The notes beneath the pieces were generated by a model. The model saw only the letters and a program-made list of their open reading frames with translations. It made no database searches and was not told the origin of the DNA. 64,000 nt of DNA from Pochonia chlamydosporia 170 (lineage: Eukaryota; Ascomycota; Sordariomycetes; Hypocreales; Clavicipitaceae). Made by a program: the position numbers and the translations under genes. Shown piece by piece: positions 44,301 through 56,248 of this stretch. The stretch lies in contig NC_035793.1 in NCBI RefSeq assembly GCF_001653235.2, positions 4,340,001 through 4,404,000 on the forward strand, read 5' to 3'. Positions within the stretch are counted from its first letter, which is position 1. The number at the start of each line of letters is the position of its first letter.

Positions 44301-46670
44301 GCAAGATAGAGCGTCAGGTCACGCCACCGATGTTCGACTACTCTCGTCCACCAACATCAGACATTTCATCTCGCTTACTAAAGACTGTCAGCCCAAAAAG
44401 CAAGGTCATAAATACGTCCAAATCCCAAGGGATGTTTCACTCGTTCATAGCTAAGTGGATAAAAATAATCGACCGTGGAAGTTTGAGACAAAAATATATC
44501 TTCTCACGCGGTTCGTCCAACGGCCGAAGCTAGGCTACGTATCCAAATTCCCGAACCAAAAGATACTGCTGTTGGTTCTGCCTCATTTGCGGTGGACTCT
44601 GTTCCCGGTCTCGTCTGGCGTCGTGACTCTTACGACTTGGCTCGTAAACAGTTTTAAGGCTTCCAGACACCGGATGATTCGAAAAGCATATTGCCTCTAG
44701 ACATTTATGAGAGACCTGGTGATGCCGGCCCAAAGCGAAGCGGACAAGGAACACAGCGAGTGGGAAAGGTGGCGACTCATCTGCGGCTAGTTTCCCCAAA
44801 GCAATGCCCAAAACCGATGCCATTCCAAAAGTTGGCATTTGCCAACGGATTGTTAAGCACCGGTAGCTATCCAGGGCTCTCATGAAAGACAAAGTTGGTC
44901 GGAGTAATCCAAAGAAGTTTGCGCTATCAGTTCTCAATGAGTTGGTGCAGGTGTATCACGACTGTTCTACAAAGCCACGTGGAAAGCCTTTCACATGTCT
45001 TCGCAGTATCTTCTTAAGTGCCCAACTATAACTATTTCCAAGTTGCAGCTACAGCCACAGCCACCAGTTCAGAATATTTAAAGGCAGGCAGACATGGAAA
45101 TAGTTTCCACGCTAGTTATGCCAGCCCTAATGTTATCTGTAGCGAATCTGTAAGTCTAAGCACCAAATTTTGTAGCCTTAGGGAGCAACAAGCATATTAG
45201 TCCCTTTTCAAGAATGCTTTCAAGAGTTTCCCTCTTACATTTTGTAGGAGGACCGACTAGGGATACAACTTAACCCTAAGGTAACCTTTCTTGCATACTA
45301 GACAAGCAACTTCTTGTGCAGAAGACAGATCCAAAGCTATTTAGCCCTCGTGAATACCAAGATACGACGAGGAATGTTCGTGAAGGCAGTAGCCTAAAGG
45401 CCAAAGTGGGCTTTGGGTCACCAAAGCGTAAATTTACCTTTGGGCGAGACTTCGGGGGGGACGACAAGACTCTAGTATTGAAACACCAGACATGCAGGTC
45501 TCTGGGCATGGGGCGCTGTATTAGTTGACTTGATGGTTGGCGTTGGCTGTTCAATCGACCAGACTCCTGGTGGCTGCCCGGGTGGCCATCATTTTTCCAC
45601 TTAACCTCCGATGCTCTGAGCCAAACGAAACTTATGCCCTAGGAATTTGGGTGGCAAATTGCCACATGCAGAGCACATTCGGCCGAGTACTCTCTACTGC
45701 TTTGTCCAATGTTGTTGCAGATCATCTTGCATGAACTACCAAAGTTGGTACAGGTTGGCGCTCAGGGAGATGGTCACTGACTCAAATTTGCCGAATGGGT
45801 TCCAAGGTGAGTATGCTGTGGCCAGGATGCGATCTGATCGGAACGTGTCAAGCGTAATAAGCATAATTTTACTGTCTCACCTTCCTGCAGTTACATTGGT
45901 GATCTGGCTAGTGCAGTGGCGGTGCGACTTGGTGAGTATTCATGTGGGCAGCAATTATAAAATTGGATATTCAATCTAATCGAGTGGCTTCTCCAATCAG
46001 CAGGACTTACCGTGAAGCCAAATGTCACGGCACCGCAATGGAGGCACCGATTAGCTTTGGCTTGATCGGTGAAGACCATGAGTGGAGTGTCGATAGGTCA
46101 TTTTAATCTATTTGATTGTGGCTCATGTAGTATCTGACTCCTTGATATTCCCAGAACTCGTCTGACCTTTGCTGCAGGTGCCAAGATGCCTCCTAACTTC
46201 AATAACTTCGAGATAGGCTAGAGAATCCATGCTTTTCTGTGAGAATGGTGGACAAAGTGCCATGATAGCGCACCTACTCACCTCCTTCTGATAAAACTTT
46301 CGCTTCATGACAAGTAACTTATGGTTAAAATACGCCAGGAACGCCACAACAAGGCTATTGCCCCCGTCCCAGTTATCGGCGCCTCCAATGTCACCCAAAG
46401 TCGACTCGGATTCACTTTAGTTATGAAGCCAATTGAAGGTGAGTGTGTCAGCGTATTAATCGTAAGGAGGAGACACTTTCCTTCTAAGAATCCATGTGTT
46501 GGCTCGATACACCCTCGTCATAATTAGGGACAACCCAACTCATCAACCCTTTAACACCCGGATCTCCGGCGGCAGATTCCTACCATCTTAGCATGCAGTT
46601 TCCTTTTCAGTCTTCCTAGTACGGCTCCAACCTGTTGTATAGTAACCCGAGAAACCAGGCGGCAGACATC
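41361..46670. other. Long gene-poor stretch, nothing supported
   Basis: About 5.3 kb with only short frames on both strands, none with a signal peptide, domain or joined exons I could support. It holds the single unresolved base of the window at 43877. It may contain decayed genes or non-coding transcription units that cannot be seen by eye. Confidence 0.4.
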
Positions 46671-48147
46671 ATGGCCTCCAATACAGCAAACTCAACCATC
46701 ACCGTCGCTGAATTATCAGCAATGCACCACGATCTTGCAGGTCAAAATGCCGCACTAGCGGGTATATGTACAATTAATGCCTTGGCCGGTAAGGATATTT
46801 GCTCTTTCCATCCATTTGCCTACATGTACACTACCGCCTTGGGTATATGTAGTGAATCACCATACCAACTAACATCCCTTTAGTTCTTACTATTGTTTGT
46901 CGGACCGTGGTGCGATATCTTACCATGGCAAGTTTCCGTGACGATGACTACCTAATGATTGTCGCTGGAGTTGGTACATCCCGTATTCGCAGTTAGCCAC
47001 CCGTATTCTGACACCCACCAGGTATTAGTTGTCTTTAACTGGGCCGGAGAAATCGGCTTCAACCTTGTATATAACGAGAGGTATATTTGGATGGACGAAA
47101 GTGTCAAGATGAAAAGACTCGAAAAAACGGTGAGCCTGATTCTACGTAACCCAATAAAGCTAGCTAACTTTGGTAAAGTTCTACCTTATTCGCGAAGCCT
47201 ACGTCATCGTCTGTACCGTCATCAAAATTTCCATGTGTTGTACCGTTCTCCATTTTGGTATGCTGCATTAAAATAATTTCCTTGGCATCTCTGACATCTT
47301 TGTCGCAGTTCCTCCAGCATTTCGAAACTTCCGCCTATGTATATACATTCTCGCGGCTGCCATTATCGGTCTTTGCGTTTCCAACGTCCTTGTGTGGCTC
47401 TTTGGATGCCAACCTATCGCAAGCAACTATTTGTTCAATGTAGCACATGAATCATGTGTATATTGGTTTGCTTCTGCTACTTGTGAGTCTTCATCCTCTC
47501 CCCTCGGTTTTACTAAGCTAATTAGGTGACCTAGGCTGGATTGTCATCAGCGCGAGCTTTGATATCGCCTTGATTGGTATACCGCTGGTAATTCTGCGCC
47601 GTGCAAGGCTGCAACGACATCAGAAATGGGCATTGATTGTGGTTTTTGGGACCATGGTCCTGGGAACAATTTGCATGTGAGAAATCACGCTCACCTATTT
47701 GATCTCTTGTTAACGATGACGAAGCCTCTGTCGAATATACATTATTTACAAGATGGAACACAACCAAAAGTTCCACCAAGACCAATTTACCAGACAAGAG
47801 GAGATATATAGCAACGCTATCGATTCGATACTAGCTAGTATGGAGATTTTGCTGTATTCTATTGGCGCATCCATGTCAGGTTTGTCACACAAGTCACCCA
47901 AAGTTTCTCAGGTTTCTTGCCCTAACATGCCTCAGTCATATCGAAGAAAGTCGTGTCGCTGTTTTCTCGTACAAAAATCAAAACGGAGTCTGCGGAACCA
48001 CAATTTAAAACGTTTTCCTTCCAGAGAAAAAGGAACTTTCCACTGGACAATGACAATTCCAGTCAAACGGTCCTCGGTCACATCAGCGAAATAGAGTTGG
48101 CTGAATTTAGGCAACCCGAGCGAGGAGGCGACCAATCCACAGAATAA
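46671..48147 (+). CDS. Pth11-like rhodopsin-domain membrane protein
   Basis: Putative seven-helix receptor of the fungal Pth11/rhodopsin-domain (PF20684-type) group, plasma membrane. Eight exons: 46671-46788, 46884-46973, 47029-47129, 47179-47257, 47309-47482, 47526-47676, 47725-47879 and 47936-48147, giving 359 aa in frame. Diagnostic parts are CRTVVRYLTMASFRDDDYLM (helix 1 end and DDY), IREAYVIVCTVIKISM, the PPAFRNFRLCIYIL start of helix 4, FGCQPIAS, CDLGWIVISASFDIALIGIP and RIYIIYK. The last exon is a hydrophilic Ser/Gln-rich tail. The splice between exons 2 and 3 is uncertain (an alternative is 46969/47022). Ligand unknown; family members sense surface cues or carbon sources in some fungi. 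Confidence 0.8.
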
Positions 48148-49014
48148 TATCAAGGTTAGAATGCCGACTGAAATCCCATTCGATCGGGAATGTATGTCAT
48201 GGTCTAGCGAGCATTTGACGCATGCCAAGTGATCCCAACGAATATCCAAAGCCGAAAAAGAAAGAGAAACAGAACAAGAAATGGAAAATTCAAAGAGCCC
48301 CAGAGAGTGATGTGTCACCATTCGTACTATGGCATTGTACCTGGGTACATACTTTGAGGTGCTGAACGTAGACATACATACTTGCAAGATGGTTCACGGC
48401 GGACCCGGTGTATAGGATGCAATCGCTGCGCGCCTCCCGATCAAAAATGGATTTGACCACATCTACATGGCATAAGTCATTGAGTAATCCTGCTGTATGC
48501 TAAAGGTAAGCTGGCCTATGGCTATGGGGTCGGAGCCGGCACGACTACATCCAGACTAGGAGTTCCGTGCCTTAGCATTGCGATTCTAAAGGATATAACG
48601 GAGTCAGCTGCTATGGTTGCTTCACTTCACTATATCCCGACATCCCTCTATCGCAGATACATACACTGGGTGTGATTTAAGTTATATCTCTCGGATTTTG
48701 GTCAATTCCTGGGCAGACGCCGAATAGTGTGCCAACCCAGTCGCGGTTGGCACAGTACTTAGAGACAATATATACAAGCCAGCGTGTGAGTGAGGATAGC
48801 GAGCTTCTTTTACGTTGTCAATGCAACTTTTGTAGTAATCCAAAATGCAGTGGTAATAGGAAGATGTACTTCACTAGCAGAACATGCAATCTCATCAAAT
48901 ATTCATTGCATCAAACTCCGATTTCGGTAAGCAAAGTGTACTAAGCAAAATTTCCTTTTACAAAGTGAACAAGCAAGGAGCTTGCAGAGTTTATGCGATG
49001 GCAAATACGTAGAT
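48148..49014. other. Intergenic stretch, nothing supported
   Basis: Shared 3' region of the convergent Pth11-like and VIT1/CCC1 genes. No gene seen. Confidence 0.5.
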
Positions 49015-49800
49015 TTATTGCGTGGTAGAATCTCTTTCGATCAAGTAAACGCAGAGCATTGCCGCTCCAGCAGCTAGGCTTCCCAACGCCAACATCTGCG
49101 CTCCTTTCCAAATATGTCTCTTCCAATTTCTCGAATCCCCTGTGAGAACCCAGCTCTTCCCTGCACCAAAGCCCAATAAGGCGATTGAACACATAACCAC
49201 ACTCCACGTCAACGCCAGTCTCACAGAAGCGAGTGCAAAGTAAGGCAGAAGCGGGATGATTCCTCCCACAACATATCCTAGCGATATGGAAAGCCCCGAC
49301 GCTATGGGTGAGATGAAAGTCGCCTCTTCAGCTGCCCACTCCGTGCTTGACTCAATACACGAGTGTTGTAACTGCTCCTGGAGCCGCAGTAGGAGAGCAT
49401 GAACCTCATGTGAATGAGTTGGCAGAGCGATGATGGCGTCCAGCAAAGCTAACACACCCGAGCTTTGATCAGCAGTATGGCCCGTAGCCTCACTCTCATA
49501 TAATTCTTTTATTCCATCCTCTCTCAGCATACGGTGAAGTTCTTCATTCATCCCATCTTCGTTATTCTTATTGGGACTTGGCGGCGGTATTGCCTCATCA
49601 ACCGCAGAGAGATAACCCCCAATGCCCATGCTAATGCTTCCTGCGCATAGTTCCGCAACTCCAGCGTAAATGACTGTTTGCACTCGCCCGAGGGAGCTGA
49701 GACCTGCAGTTAGTGCAAAGGGAACAGTTACTCCATCTGCGAACCCTATCGTAAAGTCGGATAGAAAGCGTTTAAGACGATGGTTCCGAGCTTTTGACAT
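49015..49800 (-). CDS. Vacuolar iron/manganese transporter (VIT1/CCC1 family)
   Basis: Single-exon gene, 261 aa, for a vacuolar-membrane Fe(II)/Mn(II) importer that detoxifies cytosolic iron. The N-terminal signature SDFTIGFADGVTVPFALTAG and LSSLG is typical of helix 1 in VIT1/CCC1, followed by a second helix with AELCAGSISMGIGGYLSA. A charged cytosolic domain of about 80 residues follows (Glu-rich, ALPTHSHEVHALLLRLQEQL), then three more helices beginning ISPIASGLSISLGYVVGGIIP, LTWSVVMCSIALLGFGAGKS and a C-terminal helix. That gives five helices, as in the family. The Asp and Met/Gly residues of helices 1-2 used for metal transit are intact. Regulation by iron is usual in the family but no site was verified here. 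Confidence 0.93.
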   Translation of the reverse strand: MSKARNHRLKRFLSDFTIGFADGVTVPFALTAGLSSLGRVQTVIYAGVAELCAGSISMGIGGYLSAVDEAIPPPSPNKNNEDGMNEELHRMLREDGIKELYESEATGHTADQSSGVLALLDAIIALPTHSHEVHALLLRLQEQLQHSCIESSTEWAAEEATFISPIASGLSISLGYVVGGIIPLLPYFALASVRLALTWSVVMCSIALLGFGAGKSWVLTGDSRNWKRHIWKGAQMLALGSLAAGAAMLCVYLIERDSTTQ

Positions 49801-50853
49801 GTTGTATGGAAGACTTTAGCACATCGGCTGCCTTCCCTGGGATCTTGCCGGGGCTTTTGTTTTTGGGCTGTTGAGGATTGTTAGAAAGGAGTGCAAGTTA
49901 ATGGTGGGAGTCCCCGAATCTCTCGAAGACCTCCTGTTTTCGAGTTCGACCAAGGTGAAACTCAGTTACCCCCACGATAGCCTTGCTTAGGGGAATGCAT
50001 TCACGAGACGTTGTCAGCCGGTATTATTGACGAATGGCCATGGTGATGTAACTAACGTCTACAACTATTGTGTACATTGTGACCATCCTCGACGAGATAC
50101 CAAGTTCAATCCCAATATCGCAACTTCAGCTCACGCTACCAGACTACCGCCATACTACCGGGCCGGATCACCGGTTAATTCAGGAAAAGGTAACATTGTT
50201 AGGTGAGTTTGCAACCTCGCTTAGAGTTTCCGGCTTCTGTACCGAAGTATGAGACAAACTGTGTTAGTCGTGGACAGGGTCACACTCCCGACAAGCCATT
50301 CATATCCTCCAGCAACTTTGCACTACGGTCACTACCGGTCACATAAACAACACTAAGCCTTATTCTATTGTTCCTTAAGAACACCAATGGACCTTTTGTT
50401 GTTGCCACAGGGTTGTGAATCAAGCGGAAGATCAACGTGGGGGTGCCGATCCCGACTATGCGGGGGATTCAAGCTGCCATCTTGACCGTGTTCAAGCCCA
50501 TTCTTGATCTCGTTGGTCAAACACGCCGACGGATGTGATAGCCCCCGGCTCGCTAGTCTTCCCCGTTCGGCACAGTAGACGAAGCAGTAACGCAGTTGTT
50601 TTAAGCGAGATTTAGCACTATCCATAAATACACATCTGAATCAATTACCACCATCACCATTGGTGGAAATTTTCCTATTCCCCGTTTGCCTACCACATCA
50701 ACCACGATCCTTCCACTGAGCTTAACCATTTACAGAACCGAAGTTGCAAGCGGCAGTCCCTATGCTTGGTGTATCTCGTGGGCAGCAACCCAAGCGATAT
50801 GCAGGCGAATCCACCAAGGTAACATTCTGGCCGTAATTGATTCAGCCGCTTCC
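49801..50853. other. Intergenic stretch, nothing supported
   Basis: About 1.05 kb between the VIT1-type gene start and the 3' end of the phosphoesterase. Only short frames. Confidence 0.5.
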
Positions 50854-52085
50854 TCACGGCTTATATCCCGGTGGAGGATTACGGTCATCCGCAACCTTGA
50901 TCGAGTCCTTGTAGTATGTAGGCGCCTTACTGTTAGCCCAAGTATCTCTGATAGATTGCAAGATTGGGCGTCCAGACACAGGGTTGTTGAGGTCAAGGTT
51001 AGGCTTCGGGATTTGCTTATTCTTGCTGTGAGAGTGAAAGTAGCCCGCGTAGGACCCGTTCCAGAGGTATCGCTTGAACTCGGAGTTGGAATCCCACGCC
51101 CTGAGTTTATCGCCCGTTTTATCGGCAATCCACTTGAAGACATTCGCCCCCACGTCCCAACGGCCAAGGGTTGGTAATCCCCAGTTTGCTGAAACGGTGG
51201 CAATTTGGGAGTAGTGGTTGTAGAAGTTGTTATCCGAAGTGCCAATCAACTCTGAGGGAATGACGTCCCCAAGCAAGATTCCCAGAACTTTATTCCGTCC
51301 CTCATATGTGTCAGTCTCATCCCAGGTGATGAGAACTAGCGTATTATTTGTGAAGTTTGGGTTCTTTAAGAGAGGCTCCAGGAAGTAGCGACACCAGCGA
51401 CCCGATGTCCTCACATCTGTGTCATGCCCATCCGAAGTCATGTTGGGGGTGATGAAGAACCACTGGGGCAGCTTATTCGCTTGCAGGTCCTTATGGAACT
51501 CGGAGCGGCGCGTATCAGTCAGGGACATGTTTTTGACTTGGGCCAGCCGCGAGGGGACCTTGGTGACACTCTCGTGTAGGATGGCAGGATTATGTTTGCG
51601 CACATAGTCGTTTCTTCCGTTTTTAGGATTGTGGTACTCCCCGCCTTGGAAGCCGGTATATGGCATATCTTCCATATAGTGCGCCCAAGAGATATTCTTA
51701 GACTCAAGAAGGTCAATGACGGTGGACACATTGCGAGGTGCAATCATGTCGTCGTCATCGTCGTCCATGCCAAAATAGTCACCAGTGATACTGGCCATGT
51801 AGTTACCCATGGATGGATGAGTGGCAGCCACGTAGTTGGTCAGTGAGATGCCTCTCTGTCGAAACCATTTGAAGTTGGCTTGATGTGATATGTCAGCCAT
51901 TTTGTCACCAGTTAGATGGTCTGAATGTACATACAGTCACCATACGACTTGTCATAGTCCTGGTTCTCAAAGAAAATGATGGCGATGCGGTCAAACGCCT
52001 TTCCTGGAACGCTGCTAGTAGCAACAGTTCCTGCAGCAACCTGGCTTACAGCCGCCAGTAGAGCTGTAGCTGTTACGAGCATCAT
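50854..52085 (-). CDS. Secreted phosphoesterase / acid phosphatase (PF04185 type)
   Basis: Secreted hydrolase of the phosphoesterase family that includes fungal acid phosphatases of the PhoA type and phospholipase C-like enzymes. Exons 52085-51935 and 51878-50854 encode 391 aa. Residues 1-18 are a signal peptide. The metal/phosphate motif IAIIFFENQDYDKSYGD joins across a 56-bp intron to NFKWFRQRGISLTNY, then AATHPSMGNY. Later motifs are FFITPNMTSDGHDTD and LVLITWDETDTYEG, which supply the catalytic Asp/His residues of this fold, and GANVFKWIADKTGD. Many N-glycosylation sequons fit secretion. The frame opens upstream with TTG; the ATG at 52085 begins the signal peptide. Phosphate-dependent expression is likely by family but was not shown here. 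Confidence 0.92.
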
Positions 52086-53117
52086 CCTTGCCAAAGAAAA
52101 AGTTGATCGTGTTCGAGTATTGTCAAGGCGAATCGCAAGATGGTGCTAGTTTAGCCAATGGGTAGTAGCGACAAGACATGTCCAGAAAGAGGTGGTAAGT
52201 GAGTCGGAACAAAGATCATATAAGATCATATATACACGCAACAGCTGGCCCATCACTGTAATTGGGTACAAGCAATCTGAGTCGATCCCTCGGTGTCAAA
52301 ATTGGGGGCACTGGGTTGGGATCTCTCATTGTAACCCTGAGAGTTGCCCCCACCGCCGGATTTGCCGGTAGTATCTTCTAAGCCTGATCTCGTTTAGTTT
52401 AGTGTGATTCTTCGTAGCGATGTCGTTACTACAATAGAACTGTCTTGGAGATCAATACGTTTGAACCATGATATGTCTCCCTCTACTAGAACCGTCGGGA
52501 GCAAGGTTTGGCCATGTCGGGTAAGTTTAGACTCACAAGGGTCTAATATCTTGAGAGACGTAGTAACGACTTGTAAAATATTAGTGAAAGGGTCATTTTG
52601 GGTTTAAACCGCGGTCTGACGAGTATTGTCATGTCCACGAAAGCAACCACATGGTTCAGCTATTGCACTGTGGTTAATTACTTCGACCGAGCAAGAATAA
52701 TTGATCATTCATTCCAATTATATGGATAGCAAAAATTCGTCGTTATTAGTTTGGCATCCTCCTCCGGGCGCCGACTAGTGGGGGTAGCAGCCATTTGATG
52801 TCGACTGGCTCATTGTATCAAATCCGAGACTATGATGCAGGGCACTGTGCCTCATCGACCCTGTGCTTCAATGTTATCACCTCAACTGGCCACTCGGCGC
52901 GTCGTGGCGCGACATCTGGAACCTTGAATCTATTGGCTCTTGCTCGCTTGTCTAAAACTGTCTGTGCTTGCGAGATGTCTAAGATGCCTCTGCTGGTTGA
53001 CATGAAGGCTTGCTCAGACAATGTCGCTGGCACACAAGTAGCTCTCTCTTGTCACGTCAAAACTCGATACACATAAGCTTATGCGCACACATTTTTGCCA
53101 GCACAGCAACTGTCAAT
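52086..53117. other. Divergent intergenic region, nothing else supported
   Basis: About 1.0 kb between the phosphoesterase start and the APH-like pseudogene start; it should hold both promoters. No further gene seen. Confidence 0.5.
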
Positions 53118-54046
53118 ATGCATCCTTATGAATCGAACCCGCATAACATCCCCCAGTCTGATCTGTATTCGGATATACCGCTCTATGGCAGGTACTGTCC
53201 GAGCCCAGAAGACTTTCATGTAGATGTCCAGCACGTCAACTCTAGCTCTGAAGAGTCTCTACGATATTGGGCTACAGTTGTGGAACTTTGTACGGAATCA
53301 AACATGATTTTCCCCGCAGACGCAGACCAAGGTCGCGATGTTTTTGCCGTTGGCAGTGTCATTGTCAAGTCAAGTCACCGACATCAAGAGGACAAGATTG
53401 ACTACTCATACGCCGATGCCAACGAAGTCCAAGCCATCGCTATTGCCAGGAGCGTCCTAAAGGGAGTCAAGGTGCCGGATATATATTTCTCTGGCAAGGT
53501 ATAATGCTCTTTTGATCTCCCTGTTCGGAACTGACTCTTACTCACGCGTACTCAGATTGATGGTCGTGCCGTGTTGATCCAAGAGAGACTTCCCGGAGTA
53601 TGTCTAAACGTTGCGATGCCATACTTATCCGAGGACCAAAAGAAATCCTTCAAATTACAAGCACGGGAGATACTTTGACAGTTGCATTCTATCAAGGCGC
53701 CGGACATCCGTCAGCGCCGGACATCCGTCAGCGCCGTGACCATATAGTCCCGGATCCGAACATCCTGACAAACGGCCGCTTGAACCCTCGAGAGGCACAC
53801 ATCCTGCTCTCAGCGAAGCATGACCAGGATATGAGCTTTACGCACAACGACTTTACGCCATCTAACTGCATTGTCAACGACGACAGGATAGTAGGGCTTA
53901 TTGACTGGGAAGTGGCCGGCTATCTCGGCTGGGAAACAGCTGGGGACGTTCATCGGAAGATTAGATGTCCTCAAAGAGAACATTATGTCCTCGCCAATTT
54001 AAGTGAAGGGGAGCTTCAAGATATGATGTGGTGGAATGATCTTTAG
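53118..54046 (+). pseudogene. Aminoglycoside-phosphotransferase-like kinase (APH fold), broken
   Basis: Fungal protein-kinase-like small-molecule kinase of the APH family, in two exons (53118-53498 and from 53556; 57-bp intron). N-terminal lobe features are FAVGSVIVKSSH and ALIQERLPG-like VLIQERLPG; the C-lobe keeps the catalytic loop FTHNDFTPSNCIV and the metal motif GLIDWEVAGY, ending CPQREHYVLANL and LQDMMWWNDL. Two lesions lie between the lobes: TGA at 53676-53678, where relatives carry an Arg codon (CGA to TGA is a single C-to-T change), and an exact 17-bp tandem duplication at 53697-53730 that shifts the frame by 17. The TAG at 54044 may be a third. Natural substrate unknown. Confidence 0.82.
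53697..53730. repeat. Exact 17-bp tandem duplication
   Basis: The unit GCGCCGGACATCCGTCA occurs twice back to back, followed by the first six bases of a third copy (GCGCCG). Removing one copy puts the two halves of the APH-like protein back in the same frame, so the duplication is the frameshifting lesion. Confidence 0.92.
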
Positions 54047-54560
54047 GACGACCGCTGCCGTGAGCTTGAGAGTTCTTCTTAACTTGTTTTATGCAGTGGA
54101 CAAGATTTACTGTCCAGGGGATTAACTGACGTCTGGTCCGTCGCAAGCAGGCATGGACCAGTTGACCCCATGGTCTATAACATGTTTGACAGTACGTACT
54201 GGAATGTCTCTTTGCGTGGCATACGTCCCCAATGCATCCAATCTCCATTAATTGAACAAGGAGAGATATTTCACCAGGACAATCAGCAATCACAATATCA
54301 GGACTAGGAAAATGGGCATTGGCGTTGGGCCGAGGTACTCGGGACTCAGATATCCAAACCCATCAATAGCGAGAAGAGAATAGATTATACAGATCTGCTC
54401 AATCTTGTGGTACAAGTTTCGGGTCAGATATAACTTGCACTATCGCTCTGCATCTCCAGAGCTCTCCCTTTCGCCGGCCAGATATCTTACCTAGCCCAAC
54501 TTTTGATACAGCCTGCAAAGTACGCATGCACTTACCCACCGTTTTTCCTATACCGTATGT
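54047..54560. other. Short intergenic stretch, nothing supported
   Basis: Convergent 3' region between the APH-like pseudogene and the Dal5-type permease. Confidence 0.5.
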
Positions 54561-56248
54561 CTAAATAGGGTAAATAAAAAACTTATTCTGCAAATCAGTC
54601 AAATCCAGCATCGCAACAGGAACTTCCCTCCTCGTCACACTCCCATCCTCATCCTTATGCTCTACCTCCCCAAACTCAAGTCTCCTCCTCTCATTATCCG
54701 TCAACGACTCAGCCCACGCTCTCCTTTCCGCGTTTCTCCTCACCAAAATATGTCGGATGATGAACAAAATCACCGGCGTGCCAACCCAACTAATCACAAT
54801 CTGGGCAATCCACGCACCATAATACCGAGGCGCATCTCTCGGCACCCAAATCTGCGGTGAAATCAGGTTGGCAACACTATACCCCAGCATGAACATGACA
54901 TTCCGGGTCAGTTTCTTGGTATACCCTGCCGCAGAGGAAGTAGTCCATCCCAAGGCAATAATGTATGTATTTCCATACGTGTGGCCCGCCAGCAGCAAAC
55001 ACGCCAAGAGACCAAGCTTCTGGTCCCAATTCAATGCGACCATGCCGATGCCACCGGCAATTGCTGGAACGCACCAGATGAAGCCGTGAAATGCCAGGTT
55101 CGAAGGCCACCACCGCAGGGCAACCGTGCCGGCAAGACAGATTGCGACTCCGAAACCACCGCCCGCAGCGGCGACGAGGGTTGATCCCAAGCTGTCCACG
55201 CCAATCGCCTTTGTAATCAGGTTCTGTTGTCCATAGGTCAAGTTATTGGACATCATGAGTGTGAAGGACTGTAGACAGAATAGCCAAGATACTGGGTCGC
55301 GCAGGGTTTCTTGGAATTGCGACTTCTTGAACTGTTTCTGCTCAATGGAGCTCTGACTCGATTCGTGCACGCGCTGGATGACATGTACTTTTTCTTCTAG
55401 GGTCAGAAACTTGGCTTGGCTAGGATTATTCGGGTACCAGAACCAGACTACGCCAGATAGCAGCACAGATAGACCACCTGTGACAATCATGAAGAGCTTC
55501 CAGGGTAGAATGGAAGATTTACTCCAAAGTAAGCCGTAGGAAATGAATGCAGCGCAGACAGGTGCCGCCGCTGAGGTCGCCCAAAGGAAAGGTTGCAGAA
55601 AGGACTGCTCACGGCGGTTAAAGAACATCCCTATTGTCATTTCCATTGCGGGCACGACGACAGATTCGCTGGCACCAAGCAAGAGACGAAGCACCACAAG
55701 ACCAGCGTATTTTGTGGCCACGCAATGGAGAAAGATGGTGACCCCCCATACGAAGACGAGTGAAGCTACGAATTTGCCGAGGGGAAGCTTTTGCATGGCA
55801 TAGTGGCCGGGCCATTGAGCTGCGAGGTATCCTGAGTCTGTTAACGTGATGTACCCAGGCAAGGTTGAAGGATACATACCGACGTAGAAGAAGGTGCCGA
55901 GATTGTTGTATTCAGCTTTACTTATGCCTGTTTCTTCAAACAAACCTAGAATAGCTGCGTATCCGAGTGTCGACTTATCAATCTACGTGGTGTTAATGGC
56001 TCGTCTGGACACGAGAGATGCAAACTTACAAATAAGAGGAGGTTGATGGCCGATAGCAACCCCATCACGTACCAGTAGCATTTTCTTCGTATTTGTGTCT
56101 CCCGCTCAGGTGTCAATGGGGGATAGTCTTTTCCATGCTCTTCAAAAATTCGCAGCGTCTCATCGGCGTATTTCTCGGCGATGACTGAGCCACTGATCTT
56201 TTCGGGGGGCTGATCCTGCTGGACCTCTGGCACGGTTTGGACACCCAT
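54561..56248 (-). CDS. Dal5-type MFS permease (anion:cation symporter family)
   Basis: Plasma-membrane symporter of the fungal allantoate/nicotinate (Dal5/Tna1) group of the MFS. Exons 56248-56030, 55982-55880 and 55831-54561 give 530 aa. Helix 1 INLLLFIDKSTLGYAAILG is made by splicing the first intron. The helix 2 region FFYVGYLAAQWPGHYAMQKL depends on removing a second intron of 48 bp that has no stop and is a multiple of three, so an unspliced form would also stay in frame. Others: LRLLLGASESVVVPAMEMTI, FYPNN-like FWYPNNPSQAKFLT and the C-terminal cytosolic tail ending LTDLQNKFF, a family ending. Substrate is probably a carboxylate or ureide, by family. The upstream TTG-started frame is not used; the ATG is at 56248. 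Confidence 0.92.
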
